A DNA stretch of 64,000 nt from Heliomarina sp018223035 (GTDB lineage: Bacteria; Pseudomonadota; Alphaproteobacteria; Rhodobacterales; Rhodobacteraceae), in NCBI GenBank assembly GCA_018223035.1, contig JAAEZD010000017.1:1-64000 (forward strand). The letters are read 5' to 3'. The notes below the pieces were generated by a model that had not been told where the DNA came from, searched no databases, and was given only the letters and a program-made list of their open reading frames with translations. Position 1 is the first letter of the stretch. Each line of letters starts with the position of its first letter. A program made the translations under genes and the position numbers. Shown here piece by piece: positions 44,333 to 53,134 of the stretch.

Positions 44333-45910
44333 ATGAGGCGAATGTGGATCTTGTCGGTGCTCGCGGGCCTGTTTGCGCCGGTTGCGATGGCTGGCACTGT
44401 CACAATCGAGCAGAACGATCTTGTCCCGAGCGACATTCGCGGCGTGCTGATTGCCCGATACCTTGAGCCGGGCAAACCCGATCTGTCGCAACCTTTGTTC
44501 GGTCCGCGGTTCCGGGCGCCCGAGGCGGAGCTTTTGAAATCACAGATCGCACGCGGCATTTCAGGCGGTTTCGGCGGCATCATGTTCGAAAATCGCGACC
44601 GGGGCCATTCGACCCTGCCCAAGACGTTGTTTCCCCAGATGACCTATCTGGAATACGACCCGATCCTGCAGAAAGTCGGCTGGGACTATGGGCTGGCAAA
44701 CAAGATCGTGATCCCCGGCCCGCTGATCGGAAATTCTTCGACCGCGCTGACTGCGGGACCCAATGCCCGGAGCCAGATGCGTGCGGCGATGACGGTGCCG
44801 CTGGGGCCCGAAACGGCTTTCCTGCAATACACGTCAAATAGTCTTTATGTTTACCCGGAACATCGCGATCACGATGCCCGCGACCTGTACCCGGCGATCT
44901 GGCCCTATACGGTCAACAGCCAGGGGTCCTCGGGATCGGATCGGTTGTTCATGCGGTCGCTGCTGCTGACCCTCGCCGGGTTTTCGGAAAAGACCCGTGC
45001 GGCGCTTGAAGAACGAAAGCTGGTGGCGCCGACCTTGCAGATGATCATGCGGCGCAATCTGGCCGGGGTGAATTCGAACATCGATTACATGTCCGGGATC
45101 GCGCATCGGTCCGCCTATGATGGCATTGACCTCAGGCCAGAGCGGATGGTCGCGCAGGCCGGGGCTTTGCAGCCGGAACACATCCCGCCAATGGTTCGGC
45201 TGGAAGTCGAAGAGGAAGATTTCGGGCCCAAGGGAGGGTTGATGCAGATGGAAGAACGTCTGTTCACCACGCCTGCGGCCATCGCGCGGATCTGGCGCAG
45301 TTACGACTGGGAGCGCGAGATCACGCTGAGTGCCGCCGGAACCGAGGTGCCCGAGGGGCAAGACGTGCAATTCTTCTGGCGTATCCTACGTGGGAATCCG
45401 CAGAAGATTTCAATCGAACCGCTTGACGAGCGCGGCATGCGCGCCCGCATCCGGATTCAATGGCATGACGATTATCCTGCGCCGCCTCTGCATGCCGGGA
45501 AGAACGGGCCACGTAAGACGTCGCGCGTTGATATCGGTGTTTTTGCCTCCAACGGATCGCAGATCAGCGCGCCTTCGTTCCTGTCGGTCAGCTTTCCGAC
45601 CCACCAGGAACGTGAGTATGGTCGCGGCGACGATGGTGAAGTCCGCCTGCTGGAGGTCAATTACGATTCGCAAGAGATGGAGCGTCGTTACGATCCGCTG
45701 CTTTTCTGGTCCGCTCCGTGGCGCGACACGTTCCTCTATGGCGATGACGGCGCGTTTGAAGGGTGGCTGCGCAGGACCGCCGGGGGCGAAGAAAAGATAG
45801 CGCCCGACGGGTTTAATGAGCAGGGGGTGCTTGTTCTCTACAACATGCAGCGCAATCAGGACGGAACCGTCATTCTTGTCCGGCGCGGGTCTTCCGGTCC
45901 GGCGCCGTGA
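44333..45910 (+). CDS. Exported protein of unknown function (525 aa)
   Basis: The product has a clear signal peptide (MRRMWILSVLAGLFAPVAMA, then GTVTI) and no other membrane segment, so it is periplasmic or secreted. It is rich in charged and aromatic residues; no enzyme motif was recognised. ATG 44333 is chosen because it gives the signal peptide; the frame is open further upstream. It is convergent with the winged-helix regulator, their stop codons one base apart. Confidence 0.7.
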   Translation: MRRMWILSVLAGLFAPVAMAGTVTIEQNDLVPSDIRGVLIARYLEPGKPDLSQPLFGPRFRAPEAELLKSQIARGISGGFGGIMFENRDRGHSTLPKTLFPQMTYLEYDPILQKVGWDYGLANKIVIPGPLIGNSSTALTAGPNARSQMRAAMTVPLGPETAFLQYTSNSLYVYPEHRDHDARDLYPAIWPYTVNSQGSSGSDRLFMRSLLLTLAGFSEKTRAALEERKLVAPTLQMIMRRNLAGVNSNIDYMSGIAHRSAYDGIDLRPERMVAQAGALQPEHIPPMVRLEVEEEDFGPKGGLMQMEERLFTTPAAIARIWRSYDWEREITLSAAGTEVPEGQDVQFFWRILRGNPQKISIEPLDERGMRARIRIQWHDDYPAPPLHAGKNGPRKTSRVDIGVFASNGSQISAPSFLSVSFPTHQEREYGRGDDGEVRLLEVNYDSQEMERRYDPLLFWSAPWRDTFLYGDDGAFEGWLRRTAGGEEKIAPDGFNEQGVLVLYNMQRNQDGTVILVRRGSSGPAP

Positions 45911-45911
45911 C

Positions 45912-46616
45912 CTAGACCATCCTGATCACGTCTTTCTCGATCGCGAGCATATAGCCGCGTCGGGCAATATTCTTGACCAGCAGGGCGCTGACCATCTGGT
46001 TGCCGAGCGTATCGCGCAGCCTTTTTATCCGCGTGGCGCCAGCCGCTTCGTCGCAATCGCTTGCCGGGCGGCCGGAAATGACGGATTCGATTTCGGCACC
46101 TGAGAGAACGTCATCGTCCAGCCGCGCCTCGGCCAGAACGGCGAGCGTTTCCATCGCGGCGGCGGTGAGTTTGAAATCGAGGTTGTTGAGATAGACGGTG
46201 TTTTCCTCGCGGCTGATCAGCAGCGAATTGACCTGAATGCCGGTGCGTTCGATCTGGGCCATGCGCCGGTTCAGCGCGGTCAGCAGGACCAGAAAGACCA
46301 GCGCGGCAACAAGCATCGCGGTGGCAAAGACAAGCAGCACGAAGATCACCATCCGGTAGCTGGACAGCGTGTCGGAAAAAGCCGTGCCGGACTGGGCGAG
46401 AATTTCCAAGAGCCTGATCTCGGCCTGCTGGGTCAGCCCGTCGTTTTCGATAAACAGCTGTTCCACCCGCGCGTTGAAGGCATTTGCATCCGGCAGGGTC
46501 AAAAGCAGAAAGATCCCGGCCGTAGCAAGGATCAGGACGATGGCGGCGATCCCGGCGCCGACGATCAGCGTTCCGGATTTGCGCGTATCAGTAACGGAGA
46601 AAGTAGTTGCCGGCAT
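45912..46616 (-). CDS. Membrane-anchored OmpR-type winged-helix regulator
   Basis: A 234-aa one-component regulator of unusual layout. Membrane helix 1 is at about 16-40, then a short periplasmic helical segment (41-85), membrane helix 2 (86-113), and a cytoplasmic winged-helix domain at 125-234 (LNNLDFKLTAAAMETLAVLA, TRIKRLRDTLGN, ARRGYML). The wing and recognition-helix pattern matches the OmpR/PhoB effector fold, but no receiver domain is present. ToxR/CadC have the reverse order (DNA-binding domain first). Its ATG overlaps the preceding small exported gene by 29 bases, suggesting an operon. Confidence 0.82.
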   Translation of the reverse strand: MPATTFSVTDTRKSGTLIVGAGIAAIVLILATAGIFLLLTLPDANAFNARVEQLFIENDGLTQQAEIRLLEILAQSGTAFSDTLSSYRMVIFVLLVFATAMLVAALVFLVLLTALNRRMAQIERTGIQVNSLLISREENTVYLNNLDFKLTAAAMETLAVLAEARLDDDVLSGAEIESVISGRPASDCDEAAGATRIKRLRDTLGNQMVSALLVKNIARRGYMLAIEKDVIRMV

Positions 46617-46878
46617 TGGCCTTCCTTTGCTGCAAACCTTCGGGGCCAAATACCGTGAGCACGTTCAGAAGTGTCCAGCCCTGCGACCTGAGCCGGGAGG
46701 CGAGTTCCGCGCGCGCCGACTGCTTGTTGCAGGGGCCGCTCAGTTGCATGACGCCGTAGTGCAGGCGCAGCGGGCTGTCCTGCTTGGCCTTGTAATCGGC
46801 ATAACATTCCGCTGCCGCGGCACTGCCTGCGAGCATCGAAACGGCGACCAGAGTCGATATCAGCATCATGTTTCTCAT
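46588..46878 (-). CDS. Small exported protein upstream of the membrane regulator
   Basis: A 96-aa precursor with a signal peptide (to about AGSAAAA) and a 75-residue mature part with two cysteines that could form a disulfide (ECYADY and SGPCNK). The C-terminal half (RAELASRLRSQGWTLLNVLTVFG) is helical. ATG 46878 has AGGA seven bases upstream. It is first in an operon with the winged-helix regulator and could be its periplasmic ligand or modulator; this is inference only. Confidence 0.65.
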   Translation of the reverse strand: MRNMMLISTLVAVSMLAGSAAAAECYADYKAKQDSPLRLHYGVMQLSGPCNKQSARAELASRLRSQGWTLLNVLTVFGPEGLQQRKANAGNYFLRY

Positions 46879-47053
46879 TTCGCCATCCTGCGCGCGCGCG
46901 CGACGATATTCAATAACTTCAGGCGTTTGGAGGATTGCTATCCAATAACATCCCCGCGTTATTGCCTGACCTTGGCATAGAGGGGCAGGAATGGGCCATC
47001 GACCGGTCACGTTGATCGGATTTATCCAGTACCGCCTTGGAAGGAACGCTTTC

Positions 47054-47590
47054 ATGCACCGTAAGTTCATTGCCCTTATCCTTATGGCCTCGGTTCTCGT
47101 GACCGGCGCTTCTTCTTCTGCCCGCGCCGATGGCGACGATCTGGCCCGCGCGCTGGCTGCGATTGCCGGGGTGGCGATTGTCGGCAAGATCATCTCGGAC
47201 CGGCGCGACGATGACGATCATGTCACGCATGCGCCGGCGCCTGTCTATGGTCACACACCCCGCCCGCCGGTCTATGGGTACACTCCGCCCCGGACCCGGT
47301 CGAATTTTAACTACTCCGTGCATGGCTATCCGATCCGGCGACACACCACGCCGTATCCGGTTCGCCTCCGGCCTACGCGGTTCGATCTTCCCGGACAATG
47401 CCTGCGGTCGTTCAGACTGAACAACAGGCCTGTCCAACTGTTTGGTGCCCGCTGCCTTCGTTACGAGTACGGGTATAAGGCGTCTTTGCCTGAAGCCTGC
47501 AAGTTTATGTTCATCAGTAGTGGAGGAAAGCAAAATGGCTATGATTCAGCCTGCCTCCGCCAGCGCGGGTACCGGAGCGCCCGGTACTGA
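47054..47590 (+). CDS. Exported cysteine-containing protein of unknown function
   Basis: A 178-aa precursor with a signal peptide ending near SSARA, a proline- and tyrosine-rich middle (APVYGHTPRPPVYGYTPPR), and a C-terminal part with four cysteines (PGQCLRSFRL, ARCLRYEYG, EACKFMF, SACLRQRGY) that may form two disulfides. GGAAGGA precedes ATG 47054. It is divergent from the regulator operon across a 175-bp region and is followed by a strong terminator. Confidence 0.65.
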   Translation: MHRKFIALILMASVLVTGASSSARADGDDLARALAAIAGVAIVGKIISDRRDDDDHVTHAPAPVYGHTPRPPVYGYTPPRTRSNFNYSVHGYPIRRHTTPYPVRLRPTRFDLPGQCLRSFRLNNRPVQLFGARCLRYEYGYKASLPEACKFMFISSGGKQNGYDSACLRQRGYRSARY

Positions 47591-47620
47591 CCGGGCCAGC
47601 GGCGCATTGCGTCGCCTTGT

Positions 47621-47650
47621 GGGGGAGGCTTCGGCCTCCCCCATTTTTTT
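47621..47650 (+). terminator. Intrinsic terminator
   Basis: GGGGGAGGC-TTCG-GCCTCCCCC, a nine-pair stem with an ultrastable TTCG loop, followed by ATTTTTTT. It ends the exported-protein gene 31 bp upstream. Confidence 0.95.
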
Positions 47651-47710
47651 GGTCACGATTTGACAAGCTATTCCGGCTAAATTTGAGCGATTCGAAGAAA
47701 GGAGCCTGCC

Positions 47711-48031
47711 ATGAATCCGATCGCCAATACAGCTGCAACGCCACGTGTTTCGCCCGCCGCCCGGGCAAAACCGGCAACAACGGAGATTGCTGAGAAAACC
47801 GGTCTTATGCGCAGTGATCAAGAGGATCGCAAATCCAAGGCGAAACCGGTTGAAGAGGCGCTATCGCTCACTGTGGACAAGATCGATTCAGCGAGCCTTT
47901 TCGCAGCAGTTGCCCGGCGCGAAACAGCTGCCGCGCCTCACCCCGAAAAACCGAAGACCACGCTTGAATTCAATAAACCCGAGATCCGCACCGAACCGTT
48001 AAGCGATACGCCCGCCAACCAGGTCAAATAG
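47711..48031 (+). CDS. Small charged protein of unknown function
   Basis: A 106-aa low-complexity, lysine/alanine/proline-rich protein without signal peptide or membrane segment, probably partly disordered (EDRKSKAKPVEEA, HPEKPKTTLE). AAAGGAG precedes ATG 47711. It lies 57 bp before rnhB on the same strand. No family was recognised, but the ribosome-binding site and codon pattern support a real gene. Confidence 0.6.
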   Translation: MNPIANTAATPRVSPAARAKPATTEIAEKTGLMRSDQEDRKSKAKPVEEALSLTVDKIDSASLFAAVARRETAAAPHPEKPKTTLEFNKPEIRTEPLSDTPANQVK

Positions 48032-48088
48032 GGCATATCGCCGGAATGACACTTGCAAATCTGTTCATGATCGGGTCACCACAGGGGT

Positions 48089-48721
48089 ATGAACGGACCG
48101 GACGACAGGATTGAACGGCATCTGCTGCGCGAGGGTTTCGTGCGCATTGCGGGGGTTGATGAGGTGGGCCGTGGCCCGCTGGCCGGACCGGTGACCGCTG
48201 CCGCTGTTGTGCTGGATCTCGAAGTGGCCTGCGAGGGGCTTAACGATTCAAAGAAGCTCACCGCCCGCCGGCGCGATTTCCTGACCGAGCAGATCAATGA
48301 AAGCGCCGAGGTGTCGATTGCCCATGCCTCGGTCGAGGAAATTGACGCGATCAATATTCTGCAAGCCAGCCATCTGGCCATGGAACGCGCAATCGCCGCT
48401 CTGTCGCCGATGCCCGATTTCGTACTGATCGACGGTCATCTCCTGCCGCGCGGTCTGCGGCTCCCTTGCCGGACGGTGGTTCGTGGAGACGCGATTTCCG
48501 TATCGATTGCGGCGGCGTCAATCGTCGCCAAAACATGCCGCGATCGGCTCATGGTGGATTTGGCGCAACAGCACCCCGGGTACGGCTGGGAGACCAATGC
48601 AGGATACCCGACGAAAAGCCACAGATTGGCGCTTCAAAATCTTGGCGTGACCCCACACCATAGACGATCCTTTAAACCGGTACACAATATCTTGTATCAA
48701 GATAAAACCGTAACCAATTGA
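48089..48721 (+). CDS. rnhB: Ribonuclease HII
   Basis: RNase HII removes ribonucleotides from DNA and RNA primers in hybrids. The 210-aa enzyme shows the signature GVDEVGRGPLAGPV with two acidic catalytic residues, LNDSKKLT, LIDGHLLP and the SIVAKTCRDRLM motif. It lies directly before ccrM on the same strand, a frequent neighbourhood in this bacterial group. Confidence 0.95.
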   Translation: MNGPDDRIERHLLREGFVRIAGVDEVGRGPLAGPVTAAAVVLDLEVACEGLNDSKKLTARRRDFLTEQINESAEVSIAHASVEEIDAINILQASHLAMERAIAALSPMPDFVLIDGHLLPRGLRLPCRTVVRGDAISVSIAAASIVAKTCRDRLMVDLAQQHPGYGWETNAGYPTKSHRLALQNLGVTPHHRRSFKPVHNILYQDKTVTN

Positions 48722-48758
48722 TTCAAAAAAGAAATTGACGCCGATTCGGCTTTGACTC
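48720..48758 (+). promoter_or_regulatory. Three GANTC sites in the ccrM promoter region
   Basis: GATTC at 48720-48724, GATTC at 48743-48747 and GACTC at 48754-48758 lie within 39 bp, 53-91 bp before ccrM. A TTGACG box (48735-48740) lies among them. In Caulobacter the ccrM promoter region also carries GANTC sites whose methylation limits its own transcription. The same feedback is inferred here. Confidence 0.6.
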
Positions 48759-48810
48759 ATCCTGCTGTCAACCAAGAGAGCGCGAAAACGCGTCCGGTGA
48801 AGAGGCAGAA

Positions 48811-49914
48811 ATGACAATGACCAAAGTAAAGAGCGCGGCGGCGCTCCCTCTAAACGCGATTCTGGACGGAGACTGCATCGAAGTGATGAACAGTCTTCCC
48901 GAGGCGTCGGTGGACCTGATTTTCGCCGATCCGCCCTACAATTTGCAGCTCAAGGGCGATCTGCACCGGCCGGACAATTCCCATGTGGACGCGGTCGACG
49001 ATGAATGGGACCAGTTCGCGTCTTTCGCCGCCTATGACAAGTTCACGACAGAATGGCTGGCCGCCGCGCGCCGCCTGCTGAAACCGAACGGCGCGATCTG
49101 GGTGATCGGTTCTTATCACAACATCTTCCGCGTTGGGGCCGCCCTGCAAAACCAGGGGTACTGGATCCTGAACGACGTCGTCTGGCGCAAATCGAATCCG
49201 ATGCCGAATTTCCGGGGCAAGCGGTTCACCAATGCCCATGAAACGATGATCTGGGCCAGCCGCGATGAAGGTGCAAAATACACGTTCAATTACGAAGCGC
49301 TTAAATCACTCAATGAAGGCGTCCAGATGCGCAGCGACTGGGTGCTGCCACTGTGCACCGGTCACGAACGGCTCAAGGATGAGCATGGCGACAAGGCTCA
49401 TCCGACGCAGAAGCCGGAAAGTCTTTTGCATCGCGTATTGGTTGGTTCGACGAATCCCGGCGATGTGGTGCTCGACCCGTTCTTTGGTACTGGCACAACC
49501 GGCGCGGTTGCCAAGATGCTCGGTCGCGATTTCATCGGTATCGAGCGAGAGGCCAAGTATCGCAAGGTGGCTGAAGAACGGCTGAAAAATGTGCGCAAAT
49601 TCGATCGCGAAGCGCTGCAGGTTAGCGCCTCGAAACGGGCGGAACCGCGCGTTCCCTTTGGCCAGCTTGTCGAACGGGGCATGTTGCGCCCGGGCGAAGA
49701 GTTGTTTTCGATGAATAAACGTCACAAGGCCAAGGTGCGGGCAGATGGCACGCTGATCGGTCTCGACGTAAAGGGGTCAATCCATCAGGTCGGTGCCCAT
49801 CTTGAAGGCGCACCAAGCTGCAATGGCTGGACCTACTGGTGCTTTAAACGCGATGGCAAGACGGTGCCGATCGATGTGCTGCGCCAGCAGATCCGCGCCG
49901 AAATGCAGAACTGA
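48811..49914 (+). CDS. ccrM: Cell-cycle DNA adenine methyltransferase (GANTC)
   Basis: CcrM methylates the adenine in GANTC and helps couple gene expression to replication in alphaproteobacteria. The 367-aa enzyme has the catalytic DPPY (40-43), SAM-binding FFGTGTTGAV, and the characteristic C-terminal domain (GLDVKGSIHQVGA, CNGWTYWCF). ATG 48811 has GAGG six bases upstream. It is a solitary methyltransferase without a restriction partner. A strong terminator follows. Confidence 0.97.
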   Translation: MTMTKVKSAAALPLNAILDGDCIEVMNSLPEASVDLIFADPPYNLQLKGDLHRPDNSHVDAVDDEWDQFASFAAYDKFTTEWLAAARRLLKPNGAIWVIGSYHNIFRVGAALQNQGYWILNDVVWRKSNPMPNFRGKRFTNAHETMIWASRDEGAKYTFNYEALKSLNEGVQMRSDWVLPLCTGHERLKDEHGDKAHPTQKPESLLHRVLVGSTNPGDVVLDPFFGTGTTGAVAKMLGRDFIGIEREAKYRKVAEERLKNVRKFDREALQVSASKRAEPRVPFGQLVERGMLRPGEELFSMNKRHKAKVRADGTLIGLDVKGSIHQVGAHLEGAPSCNGWTYWCFKRDGKTVPIDVLRQQIRAEMQN

Positions 49915-49971
49915 ACCAATCTCTTACACAATACCGCCGGTGCCTGTGGCCTGACACACGGCACTAACCTT

Positions 49972-50000
49972 GCCCCGCCTTTTCCGGCGGGGCATTTTTT
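49972..50000 (+). terminator. Terminator of ccrM
   Basis: GCCCCGCC and GGCGGGGC pair over eight positions with a short TTTTCC loop and are followed by ATTTTTTAT. It sits 58 bp after the ccrM stop codon and before the cyclase gene. Confidence 0.93.
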
Positions 50001-50059
50001 ATCCAAGCTTTTTCCGGTCGCCGTACCTATCTTTGGATCGCCGACAGAGGAGCGTTCCG

Positions 50060-51460
50060 ATGCCCATTTCAGATTTCATTCCCAACGGCCCGCCGCGCAG
50101 GGAGGAGGATGCTGAAACGCATCGCTTCGCCGAGGAGATCCTTGCGCGGCACAAGGCGGAAGGAATGGCATTTGCGATCAAGGCGCGCTGGATCGCGCTG
50201 TCGATCACCGGCGTCATGCTGATCTTTCTCATCGGCGACTGGTCAGTGCTTTATTATGAGTTTCTGCTTCTCGCGCTCGCCGGCGTCGGGGCGTTGCAGT
50301 ATTATGTGGGGCGGGTGGGCGTGTCGCGGCCAGAGTTGTTTCTTCTGGCGCTCGACCTCGTGCTGATGGCCTTTATCTTGACCTTTCCCAACCCTTTCTC
50401 GGGCGAAACCATACCGGATGCGGCGCGCTACCGGTATGACGGGTTCCTTTATTTTTTCGTCATACTCGCGGCAGGTACCCTGTCATATTCGTGGCGGACC
50501 ATCGTGGCGATCGGGCATTGGACGGCGGTGGTCTGGCTGATCGGAGCAGGTCTTGTCTGGTGGTTCGGCTTTACCGATCCGGCGTTGAGCGAAGCCGCAC
50601 GGACTGCATTTGCCGGCTATCCTCTTCTGGTTGACCTGCTGGACCCGAACAAGGTCGCATTCGACCGGCGGATTCAGGAGGTCGTCGTCTTTTTGATCGT
50701 GACCTATACGCTTGCGATCACGGTATGGCGCTTCAACCGGCTGGTTCTGGGGAATGCCGAGTTGACCCGCGAGCGTGAAAACCTGTCGCGCTATTTCTCA
50801 CCGAACGTGGTGGCGGAGCTGTCCCATAACGACGAACCGCTCAAGCAGACCAAGATGCATGATGCGGCTGTGCTGTTCGTCGATATCGTCGGGTTCACCA
50901 ATTTCGCCGCCACGCATGAGCCGGGTGAAGTCATTGATACGTTACGGGAATTTCACAGCCGGATGGAAAAGGAAGTGTTCCGGCATGGCGGGACGCTGGA
51001 CAAGTATCTTGGCGACGGTCTGATGGCGACCTTCGGAACGCCCTTGCCGAGCGATCAGGATGCAATCAACGCGCTGCGCTGTGCGCAGGCCATGATGCGG
51101 TCGATTTCAGAGTTGAACGCAGAGCGTCGGGCGCAGAACAAGCCAGAGATCAAGGGCAGCCTTGGATTGCATTACGGTCCGGTGGTTCTTGGTAATATCG
51201 GTGCCAACAGGCTGGAATTCGCGGTGCTTGGGAACACGGTCAACGTGGCGAGCAGGATGGAGAAACTGACCCGAAAGCTGGCCGTAGAGATGGCGGTTTC
51301 GGATCAGTTGAAATCGCTGGCGCAGATCCAGTCGCCTAATGAACCGTTTCTTCTGACCCTGATGCAGAGCGAACGGCAGCAAATTCGCGGGCTTGATGAA
51401 CCCATTGATGTCTGGACCTGCCGGCAGGAGACGTCGGAACCTGCCGCCCGTCTGCATTAG
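50060..51460 (+). CDS. Membrane class III adenylate/guanylate cyclase
   Basis: A 466-aa protein with an N-terminal block of about six membrane helices (about 40-240) and a C-terminal cyclase homology domain (LFVDIVGFTN, DKYLGDGLMATFG, FAVLGNTVNVASRMEKL). The metal-binding aspartates and transition-state Asn/Arg are present, so it is expected to be active; specificity (cAMP or cGMP) cannot be fixed by eye. ATG 50060 follows GAGGAG. Its stop overlaps the convergent receiver gene by four bases. Confidence 0.9.
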   Translation: MPISDFIPNGPPRREEDAETHRFAEEILARHKAEGMAFAIKARWIALSITGVMLIFLIGDWSVLYYEFLLLALAGVGALQYYVGRVGVSRPELFLLALDLVLMAFILTFPNPFSGETIPDAARYRYDGFLYFFVILAAGTLSYSWRTIVAIGHWTAVVWLIGAGLVWWFGFTDPALSEAARTAFAGYPLLVDLLDPNKVAFDRRIQEVVVFLIVTYTLAITVWRFNRLVLGNAELTRERENLSRYFSPNVVAELSHNDEPLKQTKMHDAAVLFVDIVGFTNFAATHEPGEVIDTLREFHSRMEKEVFRHGGTLDKYLGDGLMATFGTPLPSDQDAINALRCAQAMMRSISELNAERRAQNKPEIKGSLGLHYGPVVLGNIGANRLEFAVLGNTVNVASRMEKLTRKLAVEMAVSDQLKSLAQIQSPNEPFLLTLMQSERQQIRGLDEPIDVWTCRQETSEPAARLH

Positions 51461-51855
51461 TGCATCGTCGCACCCTCAGGCATTGCGGAGAGGATTACCT
51501 CTGGCGTGAAGTCGGCCTTGGTGACGACATTGGAAACGCCGGCCATCTTTGCCTTTTGAAACATGAAGGGCGACGGCCAGTCGGAGACAAGGATCACGGG
51601 GATCGAGGAAAACGTGACGTGCTCTGCCAGTTCGAGCGCGAAATTGGCGCCTTTACCATCGGGTAGGTTGTTGTCGAGCAGGATGAGTGACACCCGCCCG
51701 GACAAAAGCGCCCGGCGCGCGGCATCCAGAGTAGAAACCACCCTTATGTCGATGTTTTTTTCAATCTTTTGCATGACTCGGGTCATCATCATCTGATCAA
51801 AACGGCTGTCTTCGATGATCAGGCATTGCGGTGCAGTCAGCGTTTTGTCGGGCAT
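51457..51855 (-). CDS. Stand-alone response-regulator receiver protein
   Basis: A 132-aa single-domain CheY-like protein with the acidic pair in IIEDSRFD, the phosphorylatable aspartate in LILLDNNLPDG, Ser in ILVSD and Lys in VTKADF. It has no output domain. It is convergent with the cyclase gene and downstream of alkB on the same strand. Its partner kinase is not in the window. Confidence 0.88.
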   Translation of the reverse strand: MPDKTLTAPQCLIIEDSRFDQMMMTRVMQKIEKNIDIRVVSTLDAARRALLSGRVSLILLDNNLPDGKGANFALELAEHVTFSSIPVILVSDWPSPFMFQKAKMAGVSNVVTKADFTPEVILSAMPEGATMH

Positions 51856-51922
51856 GAGCCATCCCTTTCAAGACGTGCATTCGACCGAAGTCTGGCAGGC
51901 AAGTCTTAAGGAAAGGTTCATC

Positions 51923-53056
51923 TCAGCGGGGTTGGGGCAGGTCCCACCGATTATAAGGCCCCCAGTCGGTGATTTCGGGGTAATACATGTTTCGCCAGCG
52001 GCGCACGCGCGGGTTCATCATCCGCCGCCACAGACGCGGGATCAGCGCTGCCGTTGTCATGACCGCATATCCATGCGGTAACTGCGGCGCCTCGTCCTGC
52101 GTATAGTTCTGAAGCAGCGGGAAACGCCGGTTCGGTTTATAATGATGGTCGGAGTGGCGTTGCAGGTTGATCAGCAGCCAGTTCGATGCCTTGTGCGCCG
52201 CGTTCCACGAATGGCGGGGCTGGACATGTTCGTATTTGCCATCGCCGAGGTGTTTGCGAGTCAGGCCGTAGTGTTCGACGTAGTTCACCAGCTCGAGATG
52301 CCAGATCGCGATAAAGGCCTGAAGCAGGAAGAGGCCGGCTCCGGTAAGGCCGCCAAGGGCAACGGCAAGTCCGAGCATCAGCGCCTGAAGGAGCGCGTAG
52401 CGGTAGAAGGGATTGGTAAGGTCGGTCCAGCTTCGGTCTTTCTTTGCCAGTTTTTCCTTTTCGGCCCGGAATGCCGAAACGAGGCACTGGCGCAGGACGC
52501 GGGCGAAGAAATGATGAAAGTTCTCGTTGTACCGGGCGGTTACGGGGTCGCGCGGGGTGCCCACATAGCGGTGGTGCACCAGCAGATGTTCGGAGCGGAA
52601 ATGCGAATAGAGCACCATGGCCAGCAGCCAGTCGCCAAAAGCCCTTTCGATCCAGGATTTCTGGTGCATCAGCTCGTGACTGTAATTGATGCCCATCGTG
52701 CCGGTCACGACACCGATGCCAAAAAACAGACCGATGAGTTCCGCCGTTCCAAGATGCTCGGCGCGGGTGGCGTACCAGATCGCCCAGAAAAGAGTACCGA
52801 ACTGGATCGGAGGCCATGCCAGAACGAGGATACGATACCAGAAAAGCTGTGAATCGGGCGTATCGGGGTCGGCGTTTTCCAGATTGAGTCCCAGCATCTG
52901 GTCAAGCGCCGTGTAGCAATTCCAAGTCACGAGGGGGATCAGCAAAACATACCAGCCGCCCTGAACCGTGCATAACCAGATCAGGGGGGCGAGTAGAAAG
53001 GCGGAGGCATACGGCAGGATTTGCTGCCAGCGGGCAAGAGTTTCGGGCGCGATCAT
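51923..53056 (-). CDS. alkB: Membrane alkane 1-monooxygenase / fatty-acid-type desaturase family (AlkB)
   Basis: AlkB hydroxylates the terminal carbon of medium-chain alkanes with a di-iron centre. The 377-aa membrane protein has the eight-histidine pattern: HELMH (127-131), HLLVHH (157-162), a further EHYGL histidine and LQRHSDHH. It also has the family stretch NYVEHYGLTRK. No rubredoxin or rubredoxin reductase gene is adjacent. It is downstream of mutY by 78 bp and upstream of the receiver gene. Confidence 0.93.
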   Translation of the reverse strand: MIAPETLARWQQILPYASAFLLAPLIWLCTVQGGWYVLLIPLVTWNCYTALDQMLGLNLENADPDTPDSQLFWYRILVLAWPPIQFGTLFWAIWYATRAEHLGTAELIGLFFGIGVVTGTMGINYSHELMHQKSWIERAFGDWLLAMVLYSHFRSEHLLVHHRYVGTPRDPVTARYNENFHHFFARVLRQCLVSAFRAEKEKLAKKDRSWTDLTNPFYRYALLQALMLGLAVALGGLTGAGLFLLQAFIAIWHLELVNYVEHYGLTRKHLGDGKYEHVQPRHSWNAAHKASNWLLINLQRHSDHHYKPNRRFPLLQNYTQDEAPQLPHGYAVMTTAALIPRLWRRMMNPRVRRWRNMYYPEITDWGPYNRWDLPQPR

Positions 53057-53134
53057 TGCACTCTCTCATAGCTGAGTTGAATGATTACCACCTAGATTTT
53101 TCTGGTTAACTGATTTCTCGAGCACCGTACGGTA

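Noticed and set aside
46879..47053. CAATAAC/GTTATTG dyads and a CG-repeat run between the divergent exported-protein genes
   Set aside because: The motifs are short and irregularly spaced, so chance occurrence cannot be excluded.
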